From contig NZ_CP136758.1 in NCBI RefSeq assembly GCF_032930845.1, positions 1,162,501 to 1,226,500 on the forward strand: 64,000 bases of DNA. Reading direction: 5' to 3'. The notes beneath the pieces were generated by a model. The model saw nothing but the letters and a program-made list of their open reading frames with translations, did no database searches and had not been told where the DNA came from. This stretch comes from Parvularcula sp. LCG005. GTDB lineage: Bacteria > Pseudomonadota > Alphaproteobacteria > Caulobacterales > Parvularculaceae. The stretch's first letter is position 1. Each line of letters opens with the position of its first letter. Made by a program: the position numbers and the translations under genes. Below, in pieces: positions 8,361-16,621 of the stretch.

Positions 8361-9071
8361 TCATGCGCCGCCGGAGATCAGGCTCTTCACCATGTCCTTG
8401 AAGAGAAGATAGCCTTCTGGGCCATAGGTGATCAGCAGGAAAAGCAAAAGAAAGACCCAGGCCAGACCGATCATCAGCCCCAGAAGCACCAGAAGGCCGT
8501 CCCGTTCAAGCAGGCCGACAGCCGCAATGGCGACGCCGATACCGGGCGCGGTATTGGTGCCGGGCGCGGGCACGAGGATAGAGGCAGTGGGGATCAGCAT
8601 CAGAGCGCCCACAATGCGAACGCCGACGCCGTCGGTCAGGACCGTCAGGCGGCGCGCAGCCAGTCGTTCGAGCCAACCGAGATACCGCTCCGCTTTACTC
8701 ACCGTATGGCGCATGCCTTCGATCGCGAAGGTCCGTTCCTGAAGGGACTTGGGCAACCAGGGGGCTTCGCGGCCCATCGCCATCTGCGCCGCGAGGGCCA
8801 GCATGGGCAGCGCCACGATCTGCGGGATCCCCCACAGGAACGGGATGCAGCACGGCAAGGCGAGGATCAGGAGCATGAGGCCGAAAGCGCGTTCATCGAG
8901 CGCATCGATCAATTTGCCCAAGGTGGATTTCGGCCCCTTGAAAGCCTTTGGGTTATCGTCTTCCGCGGCCTCTGAGGGGCGATCCGAAACGGTGCTGAGA
9001 CCATCGAGCGTCGTATAGAGCACGTGGGCAAGGCGATTATGCTGATGGTCGCTGCCGGCATGGTCGGTCAT
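8361..9071 (-). CDS. exoD: ExoD-family integral membrane protein (exopolysaccharide synthesis)
   Basis: This membrane protein of about 236 residues matches the ExoD family: an N-terminal cytosolic segment containing 'LGKLIDALDERAFGLMLLILALP', then 'IPFLWGIPQIVALPMLALAAQM' and several further hydrophobic helices. In Rhizobium, ExoD affects exopolysaccharide output and nodule invasion; the biochemical role is unknown. The frame is open back to 9212, but the ATG at 9071 is preferred because the stretch upstream is Cys/Arg-rich and unlike the family. The ribosome-binding site is weak for every candidate start. The stop is about 50 bases before the dsbB start on the same strand. Confidence 0.88.
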   Translation of the reverse strand: MTDHAGSDHQHNRLAHVLYTTLDGLSTVSDRPSEAAEDDNPKAFKGPKSTLGKLIDALDERAFGLMLLILALPCCIPFLWGIPQIVALPMLALAAQMAMGREAPWLPKSLQERTFAIEGMRHTVSKAERYLGWLERLAARRLTVLTDGVGVRIVGALMLIPTASILVPAPGTNTAPGIGVAIAAVGLLERDGLLVLLGLMIGLAWVFLLLFLLITYGPEGYLLFKDMVKSLISGGA

Positions 9072-9243
9072 AGAAATACTCGCAAATTCGTCACGCCCGG
9101 CATCGGTTACACCGTTCACTTTCAGCGTCATAGGCGGCATGTCTGTTTTTTTGGTTGCCGGTGCCACGCATCCGCGCCTGCAGGCAACAAAGCTGTGGAC
9201 ACAAACGCGCAATTGGCTAAATGCACACCCTGCTCTTGTCTAT

Positions 9244-9328
9244 GCGGGTGTGGCGGAATTGGTAGACGCGCCGGATTCAAAATCCGGTTCCGTGAGGAGT
9301 GTCGGTTCGAGTCCGACCATCCGTACCA
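9244..9328 (+). tRNA. tRNA-Leu, anticodon CAA
   Basis: The 85-nt gene folds as a class II tRNA. The acceptor arm is GCGGGTG with CATCCGT, the D-loop is 'GGAATTGGTAGACGC', the anticodon stem CCGGA/TCCGG holds loop TTCAAAA (anticodon CAA, reading UUG), and the long variable arm 'TTCCGTGAGGAGT' is typical of leucine tRNAs. The T-arm is GTCGG TTCGAGT CCGAC. The CCA end is encoded. The first acceptor pair is a G1-U72 wobble. Confidence 0.97.
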
Positions 9329-9507
9329 TAGACAGAACTTTTCCCAGTTTGGTGTGGCGACGTAGCGCGGTCCTCACGGGACCCGGGGTGAGGCAGATGA
9401 CAACGCCCCTTTCACGGTCAGGCCGGTGCAAGGCTGAACGCAGCGGGGCAGTGGCGCGTGGGCCGGCGGCATCATATATTCAGGGCAAGATGATTTATGG
9501 GGATGTG

Positions 9508-9723
9508 ATGCCGAAAGATCCAAAAGCGGGACCGAACAAATCGCCATCCGTCGATCCGGCGATCGAGCGCCTGATCGAGGATACCATCCGTTCCATGGGC
9601 CCTGTTGCGCCGGACGCTCTGCCACATCTTCTGCGTCAGCAGCTGGCTGGCAGGATTGCTGGCGAGATCGACGTCGAAACCTACATTGAGCGGATGGCGA
9701 AAGCGCCCCGCGCCCGGCGGTAG
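9508..9723 (+). CDS. Small protein of unknown function
   Basis: The 71-residue protein is not assigned to a family. It begins with a Lys/Pro/Ser-rich polar stretch, then an amphipathic, probably helical part ('PAIERLIEDTIRSMG', 'LLRQQLAGRIAGEIDVETYIERM') ending in Arg residues. The start at 9508 has GGGGA just upstream; 9490 (AGGG upstream) would add six residues. It lies between tRNA-Leu and the M23 peptidase gene on the same strand. No signal peptide or membrane segment is seen. Composition fits the neighbours, so it is probably a real gene. Confidence 0.6.
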   Translation: MPKDPKAGPNKSPSVDPAIERLIEDTIRSMGPVAPDALPHLLRQQLAGRIAGEIDVETYIERMAKAPRARR

Positions 9724-9850
9724 ACTGCGGCGTGAGGTGTCGATTCGGTCATTTGACCGGCGCCTGTCGATGAAGCAAACTATTCATCTCTTTCGAGGCA
9801 GCTTCACGGCCCGCTCCTTGCGAAGCGGTCAGATGAAGCAGAGGCGGGAT

Positions 9851-11488
9851 ATGACAACCAGACACCCAAACAGGACACCCGGTTCAGGTCTCCTGCCGGT
9901 CGCGCTACTGTCCGTAGCGATCGGCGGCGCAGGGCTGTTGTCTATTGGCGCTACGGTTTTGAAGTCGGCTTTTTTCCCGGCAGAAGATGTCCCCGCGGTC
10001 ATGGCCTCTCCTGTTGTGGCGGAAAAAATATCCCCAACCGCAGCGGCCCGTACGGCCGCTTCGCGGATCGTGATCAGCACAGCGCGCGAGGCCGAAATCG
10101 CCGGTGCTCAGCCGCCTGAGGCTGTCGAGATGGCAATGGCTGTGCCCATGCCCCGTCTTAAACCGCGCAAACCACGCCCGCGTCCCGACGGCATACCGGT
10201 CGTCCACGCTATAGACCCCTCAGCACAGTATATGGCGCCGCGCGGCCCGGTCGCGTTTGCCATGGCGGAAGATTTTACCGGCGGCCGTGAAAGCCTGTTC
10301 GCAGAATACGCTCAGGCACGGCTGCGTGACCGGACTGAACGTGCCTATTCAACACTCGTCCTCGCCCGGGGCGAGAACCTGGCGCAGATGCTGGAGGCTG
10401 TCGGCGCTCAGCCCGACCATATCGCATCTCTCCTGTCCACGGCCGATGAAGTATCACCGATCGCCAAGCTCCCGGCGGGGGCGGCCATCGACTATGCGTT
10501 CGACACCATTTTCGCAGAGTCGCCCGACGGTCAGCAGACTTATGAGCGTCGTCTGACACGGCTGCGCTTCCGCCCCGACGATCGCCATATCGTGACGGCA
10601 TGGCGCCAACCCGATGGCAGCTATGACGCCCGCAACGAGGAAGTCGATGTGGAGCGACGCTACGCGGCGGTCGGCGGTGTCATCCGCCACAGCCTGTTCG
10701 CTGCGGCTCAGCGTTCCGAGATCCCGCCTGAGGTGATGTCAAAATTCGCGAACCTGTTTCTGTACGATATCGACTTTGCCCGGGACATTCATGGCGGGGA
10801 TCGGTTCGAGACCGTGTACGAAGTGTTCTACGATGAGCAGGGACAATATGTCGGCTCCGGCGATATCGTTTTTGCGGCCCTGACCTGGTCGGGCAAGCGC
10901 CACGCCAAGGGCTATTACCGCTTCACCGGCGCTGAAGGCATGGATACGCCGTATTTCGATTTCAACGGTGAGAGTGCAAGCCGGCTGTTGATGAAGACAC
11001 CGATCGAGGGCGCGCGCGTGACGTCCGGCTTTGGCAAGCGTCAGCATCCGATCCTCGGCTATACCAAAGATCATAATGGCGTGGATTTTGGGGCCCCCAG
11101 CGGGACGCCCATCATGGCCGCCGGTGACGGCAAGATTGTCCGAGCCGATGTCTTTGGCACCTATGGCAATTACGTGCGCATCCAGCACGCCCACGGCTAT
11201 TCGACCGCATATGCTCACCTCAAAGGCTTCGCCAAGGGGCTGAAGGCCGGCAGCAAGGTGCGACAGGGCGATATTATCGGCTATGTCGGGACGACCGGCC
11301 GGTCCACCGGGCCCCACCTGCATTACGAGGTCTATAAGGCCGATGCGCGGCAAAATCCGATGACGCTGGAAGTTGCCAATGGCCGCGTGCTTGAAGGCCA
11401 AACGCTGCACGAATTCGCGCAGTATCGCGACTATGTGGATACCATCCGGGTCTATCCTCAGACGGTGCTTGTCGCAACGAATGAGTAA
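9851..11488 (+). CDS. Membrane-anchored M23 metallopeptidase with LysM/OapA-like domain (peptidoglycan endopeptidase)
   Basis: The protein has about 545 residues. One N-terminal transmembrane helix ('LLPVALLSVAIGGAGLLSIG', about residues 13-32) is followed by a Pro-rich linker, a LysM/OapA-like region around 'LARGENLAQMLEAVGAQ' and a C-terminal LytM/M23 domain. Zinc and catalytic residues are visible as His408-x3-Asp412 ('HNGVD') and His489-x-His491 ('HLH'), plus 'TSGFGKRQHP' of the family. It should cut peptidoglycan cross-links in the periplasm. The frame is open upstream to 9605; 9851 is chosen for GAGG/GGG just before it and because it gives a usual anchor; 9833 is an alternative. Confidence 0.93.
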   Translation: MTTRHPNRTPGSGLLPVALLSVAIGGAGLLSIGATVLKSAFFPAEDVPAVMASPVVAEKISPTAAARTAASRIVISTAREAEIAGAQPPEAVEMAMAVPMPRLKPRKPRPRPDGIPVVHAIDPSAQYMAPRGPVAFAMAEDFTGGRESLFAEYAQARLRDRTERAYSTLVLARGENLAQMLEAVGAQPDHIASLLSTADEVSPIAKLPAGAAIDYAFDTIFAESPDGQQTYERRLTRLRFRPDDRHIVTAWRQPDGSYDARNEEVDVERRYAAVGGVIRHSLFAAAQRSEIPPEVMSKFANLFLYDIDFARDIHGGDRFETVYEVFYDEQGQYVGSGDIVFAALTWSGKRHAKGYYRFTGAEGMDTPYFDFNGESASRLLMKTPIEGARVTSGFGKRQHPILGYTKDHNGVDFGAPSGTPIMAAGDGKIVRADVFGTYGNYVRIQHAHGYSTAYAHLKGFAKGLKAGSKVRQGDIIGYVGTTGRSTGPHLHYEVYKADARQNPMTLEVANGRVLEGQTLHEFAQYRDYVDTIRVYPQTVLVATNE

Positions 11489-11518
11489 CCCTATCAGCCG
11501 ATAAGTGCCTGCAACTGG

Positions 11519-11534
11519 CCCCGCTTTGGCGGGG
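11519..11534 (+). terminator. Possible terminator hairpin between the M23 gene and chpT
   Basis: CCCCGC (11519-11524) pairs with GCGGGG (11529-11534) around a four-base loop, 30 bases after the M23 stop. No T-run follows, so termination would be weak or Rho-assisted. Confidence 0.35.
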
Positions 11535-11596
11535 TGACCGGCGCAGGGCCCCAGCCCTGTGCTGCCACCTTTTCGCGTAAAGGCGTTGTATCTCCT

Positions 11597-12229
11597 GTGT
11601 CTGATCCTCATGAAACCGTCCGTATCTCCTCTCTGCTTGCCTCACGTCTTTGCCATGACCTGGTCAATCCGGTCGGCGCGCTGAACACCGGGCTCGAAGT
11701 CTTCAATGAGGAGACGGATCCGGAAATGCGCGAGCATGCGATCCGGCTGATCCAGGAGAGCACGACGAAGACGATCGCCCTGTTGTCGTTTGCCCGATTC
11801 GCTTTCGGTTCCAGCGGCGCATTTGAGGGCGAACTCGATATGTTCGAGGCCCGCAAACTCGCACTGTCACTGTTCGAGCATTACAAGGCTGAGCTGAAAT
11901 GGGAACTTGATGTGCCCATGATGCCGAAGTTCCGGGCACGTGCGCTGTTGAACATGCTTCTGATGGCCGAAAAATCCGTGCCGCGAGCGGGCAGCACGGT
12001 CACCGTCAGCGGCGATGTGAACCGGGTGATGATCTCCGCCGAAGGGCCCAAGATCAAATATAGCGACGAGGTCAAGGCGTGCCTCGCGGGTGAGAGCACC
12101 GAATTGGCGGCGAAGGAAACGCCCGCCTATCTTGCCTATCTTCTCGCGCGCTCTGGCGGGGACAGCATCAGCGCTGATTTCGCGTCTGAGGAGAATCTCA
12201 TTTTCACGATCGCCCCAGCGGCGAGTTGA
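11597..12229 (+). CDS. chpT: Histidine phosphotransferase ChpT (CtrA/CpdR phosphorelay)
   Basis: The 210-residue protein has a DHp-like helical hairpin with the phospho-accepting His20 in 'SRLCHDLVNPVGAL' and a degenerate Bergerat-like C-terminal half lacking ATP-binding boxes, as in Caulobacter ChpT. ChpT carries phosphate from the hybrid kinase CckA to CtrA and CpdR, controlling the cell cycle and motility. Other marks are 'STTKTIALLSFARFAFGSS' and 'LNMLLMAEKSVPRAG'. The GTG at 11597 is preferred as the start, because it puts the conserved core near the N-terminus as in known ChpT. A GTG at 11534 also lies in frame but sits in the hairpin. A response-regulator gene follows 171 bases later. 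Confidence 0.9.
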   Translation: MSDPHETVRISSLLASRLCHDLVNPVGALNTGLEVFNEETDPEMREHAIRLIQESTTKTIALLSFARFAFGSSGAFEGELDMFEARKLALSLFEHYKAELKWELDVPMMPKFRARALLNMLLMAEKSVPRAGSTVTVSGDVNRVMISAEGPKIKYSDEVKACLAGESTELAAKETPAYLAYLLARSGGDSISADFASEENLIFTIAPAAS

Positions 12230-12400
12230 TAGACATTAAACCGCCAAATTGTCCGACTATTTTGCGTCAGGGCCCACCGAACCGGTAAAATTTAACGTTC
12301 CCGTTCACCACAATTTCAGGGCGGGACCCGTAAACCGGTCGTCGGGGAGGCCACCCGAAAGGGTGTTCACCGGGGGCTTTAGAGCGAGCAAACTGATACG

Positions 12401-12841
12401 ATGACGACATGCCTGGTCATTGAAGATTCTGATGTCGTGCGCGAGGTGATGTGCAAGATCCTCCGCGGACTGGGAATAGACGTTCTTGAGGCGGACGGTC
12501 TGGCGACCGCTGTGCCTGTCGCTGAAAATGACAGGCCCGACCTCATTTTTCTCGACTGGGATCTGCCGCATTTCGGCGCACTCGACTTTCTGCGCTCGAC
12601 TTTCGTTTCGCTACGAGAACGCCGTACACCAATGGTGTTATGTGCTACCGAATATGATCCGCGCCAGATCGCGCTCGCCAAGGCCGCCGGGGTCGAGTAT
12701 CACCTTCTGAAGCCATTCGACCCTGCGGCCATCCGCGCTCTTTTGCGCAGGATGCAGATTGTCGTGGATGTACCTGCGAACCTGATCGATCCGAGTGAGG
12801 ACGAATCAGGCCATTTCGTGCAGAAGATGGGTCAGCGCTGA
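12401..12841 (+). CDS. Single-domain response regulator (receiver domain only)
   Basis: The 146-residue protein is a CheY-like receiver. The acidic pocket is Glu8/Asp9, the phospho-acceptor is Asp52 ('IFLDWDLP'), the switch Thr is Thr83 and the conserved Lys is Lys104 ('LLKPF'). No output domain follows, only a tail of about 25 residues. The adjacency to chpT suggests a role in the ChpT-CtrA network, for example as phosphate sink or adaptor, but this is inference from position. The start is at ATG 12401, and the upstream gap of 171 bases likely holds its promoter. Its last 36 bases overlap the convergent cinA gene. Confidence 0.9.
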   Translation: MTTCLVIEDSDVVREVMCKILRGLGIDVLEADGLATAVPVAENDRPDLIFLDWDLPHFGALDFLRSTFVSLRERRTPMVLCATEYDPRQIALAKAAGVEYHLLKPFDPAAIRALLRRMQIVVDVPANLIDPSEDESGHFVQKMGQR

Positions 12842-13291
12842 TCGCACCGTCAGTAAGCGGATGAAAGATCGGCTTCCCTGAGGATATAGGTGGCGGTAAA
12901 CCCGTGAGCTGGTCTGTGTGGCCGCCGCGATATAGACGAGCCCCACAGGTTTCTCTGCCGTTCCACCACCAGGCCCTGCAATACCCGTGACAGCAAGCGC
13001 CAGATCCGCCTCCGCCTTGCGGCACGCCCCATTGACCATGGCAATGGCGACCTCGGCGCTAACGGCCCCGTATCGTTCAAGATCGTCCGTCGAAACATCA
13101 AGCATGTCCTGCTTGGCCTGGTTCGAATAGGTCACGAAGCCATGGGTAAAAGTGGCTGATGCCCCGGGAATGTCCGTCAACGCCGCTGCAATCAGGCCAC
13201 CGGTGCAGGACTCTGCTGTGGTGATCTTCATGCCGCGTTCCGTGGATCTTTTAATCAGTGTACGCGCGCGTTCTTCAACAAGACTGTCCAT
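12806..13291 (-). CDS. pncC: CinA C-terminal-type nicotinamide-nucleotide amidohydrolase
   Basis: The 161-residue protein corresponds to the CinA C-terminal domain alone. It deamidates NMN to nicotinate mononucleotide in pyridine-nucleotide salvage. The family signature 'TTAESCTGGLIAAALT' contains Ser28, and 'GFVTYSNQAKQDML' and 'AVTGIAGPGGGTAEKPVGLVY' are further conserved blocks. The ATG directly follows the ispDF stop (TGAATG), so the two are likely translated together, an order common in alphaproteobacteria. The 3' end overlaps the convergent response-regulator gene by 36 bases. Confidence 0.94.
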   Translation of the reverse strand: MDSLVEERARTLIKRSTERGMKITTAESCTGGLIAAALTDIPGASATFTHGFVTYSNQAKQDMLDVSTDDLERYGAVSAEVAIAMVNGACRKAEADLALAVTGIAGPGGGTAEKPVGLVYIAAATQTSSRVYRHLYPQGSRSFIRLLTVRSALTHLLHEMA

Positions 13292-14461
13292 TCATGCCTC
13301 CATCGGCAGTTGGACGGATACGATGGCCTGACAGGCCAAGCCTTCGCGCCGTCCGGTGAAGCCAAGCTGTTCGGTGGTGGTCGCCTTGATCGCCACCCGG
13401 CTTGGCGCGACCTCGAGCAGGGCGGCAATCCGTTCAGCCATGGCATTGCGGTGGGGCCCGATCTTCGGTGCCTCGCAGATAATCGTCAGGTCGACATTCA
13501 CGATGCGTCCGCCTTTATCACGAACGATTTTGGCGGCATGTTTGAGAAATATGTCAGATGCCGCGCCGCGCCATTGTTCGTCTGACGGGGGGAAGTGCTG
13601 GCCGATATCGCCCGCTGCGATCGTGCCGTATAGCGCGTCTGTGATGGCGTGCAGGACGGCGTCGGCGTCGCTATGTCCTTTGAGTTTATGGGTGTGCGGA
13701 ATATCAATACCGCCAAGCGTGATGTAATCCCCGGCCTCGAACTGGTGGACGTCGTAGCCCATGCCGATGCGTGTTTCACGTTGGCTGCTCAGGATCATCT
13801 CGGCCAATTGGAAATCTTCCTTGAAGGTCACTTTTATGTTTGTCGGTTCGTCCGGCACCAGCGAGACATGAATGTCCTGGCGTTCCAATAGTGAGGCATC
13901 ATCTGTCGCAATGCCGGGCTCGGCGTCTTCATGAGCGGCGCGGATCGTCGCGTAGCGAAAGCCTTGCGGCGTCTGGGCACGCCACAGTCCGTACCGTGAC
14001 ACGGTCTCCGCGATCCCGCCGGCCGTCGTCTCCCGCTTGAGCGTATCGGCGACGGGCAGGGCAGCAATCGCCCCCTCCGCCGTAGAGAGTGCGTCGATCA
14101 CCCGATCAATGGTTTGGGAACTGACAAACGGGCGGGCGCCATCGTGAATTAGAACATAGGACGGATCGTCCGCCTGAAGTGCACGCAGACCTTCACGCAC
14201 AGATGCCTGACGGTCAGTGCCGCCGACGACCGGTGGGCGCAGGCCGGCTATCCCTTCCACAGCGAGGGCATATTGTTCATGATCGGTTTCACCAATCACG
14301 ACCTGAACGCCATCGACTCGGGGATGGTGTGCGAAGGCGAGAACAGTTCGCCGGAGCATTGAGACACCTCCGATCGATGCATATTGCTTGGGGATCGAAG
14401 TGCGCGCCCGGGCGCCGCGGCCGCCGGCAACAATGACGGCGATGATTTGATTTGAGGACAT
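13292..14461 (-). CDS. ispDF: Bifunctional IspD/IspF enzyme of the MEP isoprenoid pathway
   Basis: The 389-residue protein is a fusion. The N-terminal half is IspD, 2-C-methyl-D-erythritol 4-phosphate cytidylyltransferase ('IIAVIVAGGRGARA', 'PKQY', 'VLIHDGARPFV'). The C-terminal half, from 'RIGMGYDVHQF', is IspF, the 2,4-cyclodiphosphate synthase ('LGGIDIPH', 'GHSDADAVLHAITDAL', 'GDIGQHFPPSD', 'TTTEQLGFTGR'). It catalyses two non-consecutive steps; IspE is elsewhere. The start at 14461 has GAGGGG just upstream. The frame continues to 14515 without family similarity. It is followed immediately by pncC. Confidence 0.96.
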   Translation of the reverse strand: MSSNQIIAVIVAGGRGARARTSIPKQYASIGGVSMLRRTVLAFAHHPRVDGVQVVIGETDHEQYALAVEGIAGLRPPVVGGTDRQASVREGLRALQADDPSYVLIHDGARPFVSSQTIDRVIDALSTAEGAIAALPVADTLKRETTAGGIAETVSRYGLWRAQTPQGFRYATIRAAHEDAEPGIATDDASLLERQDIHVSLVPDEPTNIKVTFKEDFQLAEMILSSQRETRIGMGYDVHQFEAGDYITLGGIDIPHTHKLKGHSDADAVLHAITDALYGTIAAGDIGQHFPPSDEQWRGAASDIFLKHAAKIVRDKGGRIVNVDLTIICEAPKIGPHRNAMAERIAALLEVAPSRVAIKATTTEQLGFTGRREGLACQAIVSVQLPMEA

Positions 14462-14585
14462 ACCCCTCAATGCCAGATGCACAACATCCTCGCCAGAGGC
14501 TGCAAATGGTTCCACTGTTTTTGATGAAGGAACGGAAAGCCCGATGCATCGTTAAGCATCGGGTGGACAGATGCGGGAGGGCGGC

Positions 14586-15716
14586 ATGGAGCGGTACCGG
14601 TACGGGGAAATTGACGATCGTCGTGGTGTCATGGGTTGGATGACAGGGCTTATCCTTGCTATCCCGCTGTCGGTTGGCGCTTTCCTGGGAGGCCGTTGGC
14701 TTGCCGGCCGGTTCTGTGAGGGAACGGCCTGTGAGGCTGTGGCGCCTGCATCGGATGTCCTTCTTCAGAATTTTGAGCCCTTGGGCGATATGGTCAGTTG
14801 GGCGGTGGTCATTGCCATTGGCCTCGGCGTGCTCGTCTGGTTCGCGCTGGCGTCCTATCCGCGCAAGATTGCATTGGCGTTTGTGCTTTTGCTCGCGATC
14901 GCATTCCTGGGCTTCATGGTCCCGGGACAGGGCGACGAGATCATCGACATCATTGAAGAGCCGCTGGAGGACGTCCTGCCCGTGACAACCGCAGCCGCGA
15001 CGCCAATCCCGGTGGAGCCCGAATGCCCGGCGGGCAATTTTTTCAATGGCGCAGGGTGCTCGCCGTGCACCGAAACGGCGATGAGTCCGCAGCCATCGGC
15101 ACTCTATTTTGCGCCGCTGAAATTCGATGCTGCCTGGCAATATGCCGATGACCAGCGATATTACCGCCTCGCTGACACGGCTGCGGCGGCACCCTATCGG
15201 GCACTGACAGATCTCGTGATCGATGGCAGCGTTTCCGCAGGGGGGCAGGCGGTCTGTGCCTCAGGTGCCATTCTTGTGATCGGCTCTTCGTCTTCGGACG
15301 GCCCCCTGGACCGGAATCGGGCGCGGGCAAAACGTCGTGCTGACCATCTGGCCTCTCAGGTGGCGCGCACCTGCCCGAATGCCACGGCCATTTATGCCCT
15401 GTCACTCGGTCAGTCGACGGCCAGCGTCGATACCGATACGGACCGGATGCTGACCGTCATCGGGCTCGACACGCCGGACGGATCGCCCGTGACCCGCGCC
15501 AAGCTGGAGCAGGAGCTTGGCTACGTCCTCTCGCAGGGTACGCACGGGGCCACGTTGCTGAGCCGCCATGACAGCTTCCCCCAGTCCGGGTGGGAATGGG
15601 TCGAAGGTGCCAGTGGCAAGGCGGATATCCGCATTATGGATCGGCCCTACGAAACTATTACGCGTCTTCGTGAGGATGCGCCGGATACTTGCCTGACCAT
15701 GTCGGCTTCGCTGTAG
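14586..15716 (+). CDS. Unassigned membrane protein with Cys-rich knuckle and OmpA-like C-terminal region
   Basis: The 376-residue protein has three hydrophobic helices within the first 115 residues or so ('MTGLILAIPLSVGAFLGG', 'MVSWAVVIAIGLGVLVWF', 'IALAFVLLLAIAFLGFM'). An acidic linker leads to a small Cys motif, 'CPAGNFFNGAGCSPC'. The C-terminal half contains 'VIGSSSSDGPLDRNRARAKRR', which resembles the OmpA-type peptidoglycan-binding pattern (GxxDxxGxxxxNxxLSxxRA). I do not recognise a named family. The start at ATG 14586 has GGGAGGGC directly before it. Topology suggests an inner-membrane protein with a periplasmic domain that could touch the cell wall. It is divergent from ispDF and upstream of rplJ. 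Confidence 0.75.
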   Translation: MERYRYGEIDDRRGVMGWMTGLILAIPLSVGAFLGGRWLAGRFCEGTACEAVAPASDVLLQNFEPLGDMVSWAVVIAIGLGVLVWFALASYPRKIALAFVLLLAIAFLGFMVPGQGDEIIDIIEEPLEDVLPVTTAAATPIPVEPECPAGNFFNGAGCSPCTETAMSPQPSALYFAPLKFDAAWQYADDQRYYRLADTAAAAPYRALTDLVIDGSVSAGGQAVCASGAILVIGSSSSDGPLDRNRARAKRRADHLASQVARTCPNATAIYALSLGQSTASVDTDTDRMLTVIGLDTPDGSPVTRAKLEQELGYVLSQGTHGATLLSRHDSFPQSGWEWVEGASGKADIRIMDRPYETITRLREDAPDTCLTMSASL

Positions 15717-16058
15717 AGGATCAGGGCGGGGCGCGATTTTGGTCTTTACAAACCCGGGCCTTTCCCCCAAACGCGCGATCTTCGGAAGCAATTCCGTCCC
15801 TGTCCGAGATCGCTAGGCAGGTGCACCGCACCGCTAAGTCCAAGTGTAGATGAGGGTGAGAAGTGAGATGCCCCCTTCGGGAGGGAGCTTACGATCGCTT
15901 TTATTGTCTGGGCAGGCTCCACGCCATATGGCGGCCGGAGCCTTTTTGTTGGCCATGTTCCTGTGGGGATGTGGTGCGACGAGGTCCCGGTTTCCTTTGG
16001 CCCGTTTGAAACCAGGCATGCTCGCACCGCGGGTTTGCCTTACCTAAGGACCGTACTC
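15717..16058 (+). promoter_or_regulatory. Non-coding leader of rplJ-rplL (candidate autoregulatory or attenuator leader)
   Basis: The 342-bp gap holds no convincing gene. It contains a UUCG-capped C/G hairpin near 15870-15886 and a terminator-like hairpin at 15915-15947, then about 110 bases to the rplJ start, where AAGGA (16046-16050) is the ribosome-binding site. In other bacteria the L10(L12)4 complex binds its own leader; the position and structure suggest the same here. The rplK-rplA genes usual upstream of rplJ are absent. Confidence 0.55.
15915..15947 (+). terminator. Terminator-like attenuator hairpin in the rplJ leader
   Basis: GGCTCC (15915-15920) pairs with GGAGCC (15937-15942). 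It encloses the 12-base perfect palindrome CGCCATATGGCG (15922-15933) and is followed by five T. It lies 112 bases before the rplJ start, so it would act as an attenuator or end upstream transcription. Confidence 0.6.
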
Positions 16059-16583
16059 ATGCCCTTGAACAGGCAACAGAAATCGGACCAGGTCGAATGG
16101 ATCTCGAATGTCCTTGAGGGCAACGAGGTCTTGGTCGTGATGGAAAACAAGGGGTTGACCGTCGCTGCCGTCTCCAAGCTGCGTAACGAAATGCGCGCCG
16201 CTGGTGGTGGTATCAAAGTGGTGAAGAACCGCTTGGCCAGGATCGCGCTGCAGGGTCGTCCGGGTGGTGATGCTACGAGCGCGCTTTTCGCGGGCCCGAC
16301 AGTCATCGCCTATTCGGCAGATCCTGTAACTGCACCGAAAGTCATCACGAATTTCGTGAAGGACAATGACAAGCTCGTCGTTCTTGGCGGCTTGATGGGT
16401 GAGACCGCCATGGATGCCAAAGGCATCGAGGCCCTCTCCAAAATGCCTTCGCGCGAAGAGATCATTGCCTCGATCGTTGGTTGTGTCATGGCCCCCGGCG
16501 CCAATCTGGTGTCCGCCATCACAGCACCTGCAACGAACCTGGCTTCTATCACCAAAACCCTGGCCGAGCGCGAAGACGCGTAA
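16059..16583 (+). CDS. rplJ: 50S ribosomal protein L10
   Basis: The 174-residue stalk-base protein binds 23S rRNA and anchors L7/L12 dimers. Conserved parts are 'GLTVAAVSKLRNEMRAAGG', 'VVKNRLARIAL' and 'TVIAYSADPVTAPKVI'. The C-terminal helix, 'LVSAITAPATNLASITKTLAE', is the L12-binding spine. The frame is open to 15963, but ATG 16059 with AAGGA eight bases upstream gives the normal N-terminus. rplL follows after 38 bases. Confidence 0.97.
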   Translation: MPLNRQQKSDQVEWISNVLEGNEVLVVMENKGLTVAAVSKLRNEMRAAGGGIKVVKNRLARIALQGRPGGDATSALFAGPTVIAYSADPVTAPKVITNFVKDNDKLVVLGGLMGETAMDAKGIEALSKMPSREEIIASIVGCVMAPGANLVSAITAPATNLASITKTLAEREDA

Positions 16584-16621
16584 CGCTCACCCCAATCTGA
16601 CTATTCCTAGGAGAATTTCCC

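Noticed and set aside
12230-12400. Possible CtrA-binding site (TTAA-N7-TTAA) upstream of the response regulator
   Set aside because: TTAA at 12236 is followed after seven bases by AATT, not TTAA, and the TTAA near 12294 has no partner. Too weak to call.
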